From NCBI GenBank assembly GCA_002396385.1, contig DGTD01000107.1, forward strand, positions 1 to 6,958: a stretch of 6,958 bases of DNA. Reading direction: 5' to 3'. Each line of letters starts with the position of its first letter. The first letter of the stretch is position 1. This document shows positions 5,401 through 6,958 of the stretch, in pieces. This DNA is from Bacteroidales bacterium UBA4345 (lineage in GTDB: Bacteria > Bacteroidota > Bacteroidia > Bacteroidales > Paludibacteraceae). Position numbers and translations under genes: made by a program. The notes under the pieces were generated by a model, which had not been told where the DNA came from, searched no databases, and saw nothing but the letters and a program-made list of their open reading frames with translations.

Positions 5401-6712
5401 CGAATTGTGGTGGGTGTATACCGATGAGGCGGGAAATTCCACAAGGTGTGCCCAACTTATAACTGTTATTGATGAATATGCGCCGGTCTATAAGGATTGC
5501 GACAGCATGCCTGTGCTTGGTTTTGAGGTCGAGGGTGACGCATGCGGACTGAAAATAAGCGAAATGCAGTTGGAAGCACCCGTTGCAGAAGACAATTGTT
5601 CAAAACAGATAACAGGCCAACTGATATCGAAGGTGTACTTCCCTATTGGTGAATCGCTCGTGTACTGGCTGTTTAAAGATGGGTCGGACAACCGGCTTTT
5701 CTGCCCACAGAAGGTTGTTGTTACAGACAAGCATACGCCTGTGTATGATCTTTGTGAAGACATGCCCAATATGACCTTCCTTATTACAGACAACCTAGAT
5801 AGTTATGCGACAGATAAGATGAATCTGCCTGTACCGGTTGCAATTGACAATTGTGGAACTTTTGTTGCAGCGGAAAATGACTTGCCTAAATTGATGCCGG
5901 TTGGGGAACATGATGTCAACTGGACTTTCAGAGACTTGTCTGGTAATGAGCTGGTGTGTAAACAACATATATCCATAGAATACCATTCAGCTCCGGTTTA
6001 TGATGATTGCGAGTCGATGGAACCAGTCCGTTATGAGATGACAGACAATTACTGTGCAGTTCCTTTCGGACAATTGCATTTAGCCCAACCTGTCGCAAAA
6101 GGGATTGGCGGACAGCCTGTTCTTGGGGTGTTAGAGTTCACTCCCGCAATACTGCCTATTGGAGAGTCGGAATTGATGTGGGTGTTTTCTGATTCTGTCG
6201 GCTATCAGACGAAATGTCGCCAAACAGTGGTTGTGGAAGACCGCTCAGCTCCTTCGATAGATTGTTCGACAATAGACAGCCTTGTTGTTGAATTGCCACT
6301 CAATGCTAGCGAAATAGAAACGGGGTTGGTGGATTTCCCCACACAAAAGGCAACCGATAATTGCAATGTGAAAGTAGAAGGTCAGATGGAAGCGGAAGCC
6401 TATTTGAAAAAGGGTGACAATACGGTTAAATGGGTGTTTGCCGATTCAAATGGTAATAAAAAGGTTTGTAACCAGATAGTAAAGTGTGTTGAAAGGTTTA
6501 CAAAGAAACTGTACCCGAGCCCGGTAGATGGGACCCTTTATGTGGAGGGGACAAAAGAGGGCGAAGAGATTGTTGTGGAAAATGTACTCGGCCAGCGAAT
6601 GTGTAAACAAAAGGCTGTCGCTGATCGGACTGTCGTGCCATTTGGCGGGTTCGCTAGTGGCGTTTATCTGGTATACGTGGACGGACAAATGTATCGGGTA
6701 ATAAAAAGATAG
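2408..6712 (+). CDS. Secreted CotH-kinase-like multidomain surface protein with HYR-like repeats and a T9SS type A sorting domain
   Basis: This 1434-residue protein is exported and probably displayed on the cell surface. Residues 1-18 form a signal peptide with likely cleavage after T16-F17-A18. Residues 19-157 resemble a lamin-tail domain (IRINEVMQSN at 20-29, SWVELYN at 43-49, YGRVSDG at 137-143). Residues 170-248 resemble the chitobiase C-terminal domain (VRYTLNGSEPT at 200-210). Residues 256-655 are CotH-kinase-like, with YYGLLNLREKVNDDYI at 419-434, CNKDFPANNQ at 499-508 and KWRFVLKDTDVT at 519-530. D526 and D528 lie where the family has a conserved acidic motif. A beta-rich segment (about 665-768) precedes seven HYR-like repeats (771-1361). 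Residues 1366-1434 form the T9SS sorting domain (LYPSPVDGTLYV, NVLGQRM, FASGVYLV, terminal VIKR). Bacillus CotH is a protein kinase for spore-coat proteins. The substrate and activity here are unknown. It is a single gene with its own promoter region. Confidence 0.9.
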   Translation: MRIVVLFILCFLGIDTFADIRINEVMQSNVNGIIDELNEYPDSWVELYNGDSTVFDFTGFSISRSKDFTESYPLMDTTYIPPKGHLLIYCDKEEERGHLHADFRIDSDAGTLYLFDPVGHIVDSLVIPEMLAPDIAYGRVSDGNDTLTYFKKGTPNAPNGGFHTTKILKKPNFSVNGGVYSHPVVLRLGLQGDYPSDAVVRYTLNGSEPTEDSPTAPDSMVITATTVVRAKTFSDSALSKLSKTETYIIPDREYTLPIVSIVTDSVNLYGDETGILVEGTYGLNHPDIPSDIPEIGNMNFLYSWNRPVNIEYFDLKAGNQSVINQVCEVEIGGNTSACLPVKSLNVRANKRFGESKFSYPFWSDKPQVAKSKSFYLRNSGQDFNCLHFRDAMNQMSFGQHVDVDWQASQPVIVLLNGRYYGLLNLREKVNDDYIWANYDKLDDIDMLAENSLKVKAGDLNEYWHYREILADSSATLNQLDSLIDMNEFMNYFILSVVYCNKDFPANNQMLWRQRSDDGKWRFVLKDTDVTADLMSNSVWAEVWNSVWDFPYFNYILRKEPFKEENSNQEYSCMVFMKTMGFPEVANQVVDRLSVYMGTFVSAESCASRLDSLSEIIAPEIPYFYNEIGRDTDEWELWKKQHKEYMQKRIPFLYKHTSEFFGLGDTVSVKISTQKSNVFFNGVRLTDGQFDGRFYYGRPMYLTASDTAFKYVGDSVAITKDDSVSRKEDGRWLVTYTMNGEEVVEKVYGKSLYFIIPEGAVNVEITEYPPFKRVNCDTIPVLHLAVESLDCGVPVETVPTISEIGLSDLDYTKEASLQASTDTFLIGENDVNWVFSDLLGDTSVCERTLVVYDLGAPVLKTCSNMDTLVLYLDANQNRVPSEEIAKFAPVADDNCSEKVTGVLEDSRDTFYVGESAAVWMFSDVQGNTSQCRQTVVVKDTLKPIVEGCDSLLPLQLFASEDKCCYTVSEVEFPSLHATDNCGSVNVTAFPSDTLFTGENELWWVYTDEAGNSTRCAQLITVIDEYAPVYKDCDSMPVLGFEVEGDACGLKISEMQLEAPVAEDNCSKQITGQLISKVYFPIGESLVYWLFKDGSDNRLFCPQKVVVTDKHTPVYDLCEDMPNMTFLITDNLDSYATDKMNLPVPVAIDNCGTFVAAENDLPKLMPVGEHDVNWTFRDLSGNELVCKQHISIEYHSAPVYDDCESMEPVRYEMTDNYCAVPFGQLHLAQPVAKGIGGQPVLGVLEFTPAILPIGESELMWVFSDSVGYQTKCRQTVVVEDRSAPSIDCSTIDSLVVELPLNASEIETGLVDFPTQKATDNCNVKVEGQMEAEAYLKKGDNTVKWVFADSNGNKKVCNQIVKCVERFTKKLYPSPVDGTLYVEGTKEGEEIVVENVLGQRMCKQKAVADRTVVPFGGFASGVYLVYVDGQMYRVIKR
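4718..6490 (+). repeat. Seven tandem HYR-like repeats encoded inside the CotH-like gene
   Basis: The protein repeats are registered by their first cysteines at residues 775, 861, 947, 1031, 1116, 1201 and 1286, a period of 84-86 residues. Each follows the pattern C[DE]SM, variable stretch, P-V-A-x-DNC, then G-E-x-x-V-W-x-F-x-D-x-x-GN, C, VVV-D and AP. This resembles the extracellular immunoglobulin-like HYR domain, and a stalk holding the kinase-like domain away from the membrane is the likely role. Copies are diverged, but some DNA identity survives: GACAATTGTTC at 5081-5091 recurs at 5591-5601, exactly two 255-base units later. Repeats 1 and 6 lack the DNC motif. Confidence 0.85.
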
Positions 6713-6763
6713 TTTTTTTTAAGAGGCTGAAAGTCAGCTAAGACGAAAAAATATTGAAAATAA

Positions 6764-6791
6764 TTCCCCGAATAGTTTGCCAGTTCGGGAA
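6764..6791. repeat. Inverted repeat around the -33 element of the rRNA promoter
   Basis: TTCCCCGAA (6764-6772) and TTCGGGAA (6784-6791) are complementary except for one extra C. They flank the TTTG -33 element at 6776-6779. No T-run follows on the plus strand, so this is a poor terminator for the upstream gene. It could be a protein-binding site at the promoter or chance. Confidence 0.4.
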
Positions 6792-6806
6792 AAAGGCCTA
6801 ATTTTG
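6776..6806 (+). promoter_or_regulatory. Strong Bacteroidota promoter, probably of an rRNA operon
   Basis: TTTG at 6776-6779 and TAATTTTG at 6799-6806 are separated by exactly 19 bases, a perfect TTTG-N19-TAnnTTTG match. The expected transcription start is near 6813. It is followed by a non-coding, structured leader rather than an open reading frame. That, with the leader content, points to a ribosomal RNA operon. Confidence 0.8.
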
Positions 6807-6812
6807 CATCCG

Positions 6813-6958
6813 CTTTCGGGTTGTAAAGCCCGACGCCCCTGGGAAGCGTTCCAGGGGGCTTACGAGAAGAGAGATCTTTGAGGAAATTCCGATAGACTAA
6901 AGTAGCATAAGCAAGGTAGAAGTCAAACTAAGATTTGACAATCCAAGCTCCCTGAAAA
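6813..6958 (+). other. Probable rRNA operon leader (partial, 16S gene expected beyond the edge)
   Basis: No coding frame is present. Several hairpins are visible. CCCCTGG (6836-6842) pairs perfectly with CCAGGGG (6851-6857). GTCAAA (6922-6927) pairs perfectly with TTTGAC (6934-6939) across a six-base loop. GCTTT/AAAGC (6813-6817 with 6825-6829) competes with CGGG/CCCG (6817-6820 with 6829-6832). GAGATCTTTGA at 6871-6881 resembles the boxA-like antitermination sequence common upstream of 16S genes in Bacteroidota. The following A-rich stretch with AGTAGCATAAGCAAG also has the look of such leaders. The 16S start (AGAGTTTGATC) is not reached. The hairpins have no T-runs after them, so they are not intrinsic terminators. 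Confidence 0.68.

Noticed and set aside
6835..6859. An intrinsic terminator at the GC-rich hairpin after the rRNA promoter
   Set aside because: The stem is strong but is followed by GGCTTACGAG rather than a T-run, so it fits a leader or processing hairpin better.
6811..6860. A degraded 16S rRNA fragment
   Set aside because: Only 14 bases match a 16S segment. The flanks do not, and the stretch sits just downstream of a perfect promoter as part of a leader.
1..6958. CRISPR arrays, insertion sequences or tRNA genes
   Set aside because: No short regularly spaced direct repeats, no transposase-like coding sequence with terminal inverted repeats, and no cloverleaf-like segment were seen.

Overview
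The window looks like chromosomal DNA from a member of the Bacteroidota, most likely order Bacteroidales. Four things point there. The promoters fit the Bacteroidota pattern (TTTG, 19 bases, TAnnTTTG). Shine-Dalgarno sequences are essentially absent. An argR / GNAT acyltransferase / argG gene order typical of the group is present. The large surface protein ends in a type IX secretion (T9SS) sorting domain. I cannot name a genus.

Left third (1-2277): arginine biosynthesis, arranged divergently. On the minus strand lie argR (arginine repressor), a GNAT-family acyltransferase that is a candidate first enzyme of the pathway (N-acylglutamate synthase), and the first codons of argG, which runs off the left edge. 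On the plus strand lies argB (N-acetyl/N-succinylglutamate kinase), closed by a strong intrinsic terminator. The 213-base gap between argR and argB holds a promoter for each direction. It also holds one ARG box that matches the E. coli ArgR consensus at every specified position, directly upstream of the argB -33 element. ArgR therefore probably controls its own operon and argB from this gap.

Middle (2278-6712): a single 1434-residue secreted protein. Its order is signal peptide, lamin-tail domain, chitobiase-C-like domain, CotH-type kinase-like domain, a small beta-rich linker domain, seven HYR-like repeats of 84-86 residues, and a T9SS type A sorting domain. Upstream, three ACATGT palindromes precede a good -7 element that lacks a recognisable -33 element, which suggests an activator-dependent promoter.

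Right edge (6713-6958): no protein gene. It contains a textbook Bacteroidota promoter, then a structured, hairpin-rich leader with a boxA-like ATCTTTGA. I read this as the start of an rRNA operon whose 16S gene should begin just past the window. No convincing terminator separates the surface-protein gene from this promoter. No mobile elements, CRISPR arrays or tRNA genes were seen, and no gene-free stretch exceeds 300 bases.
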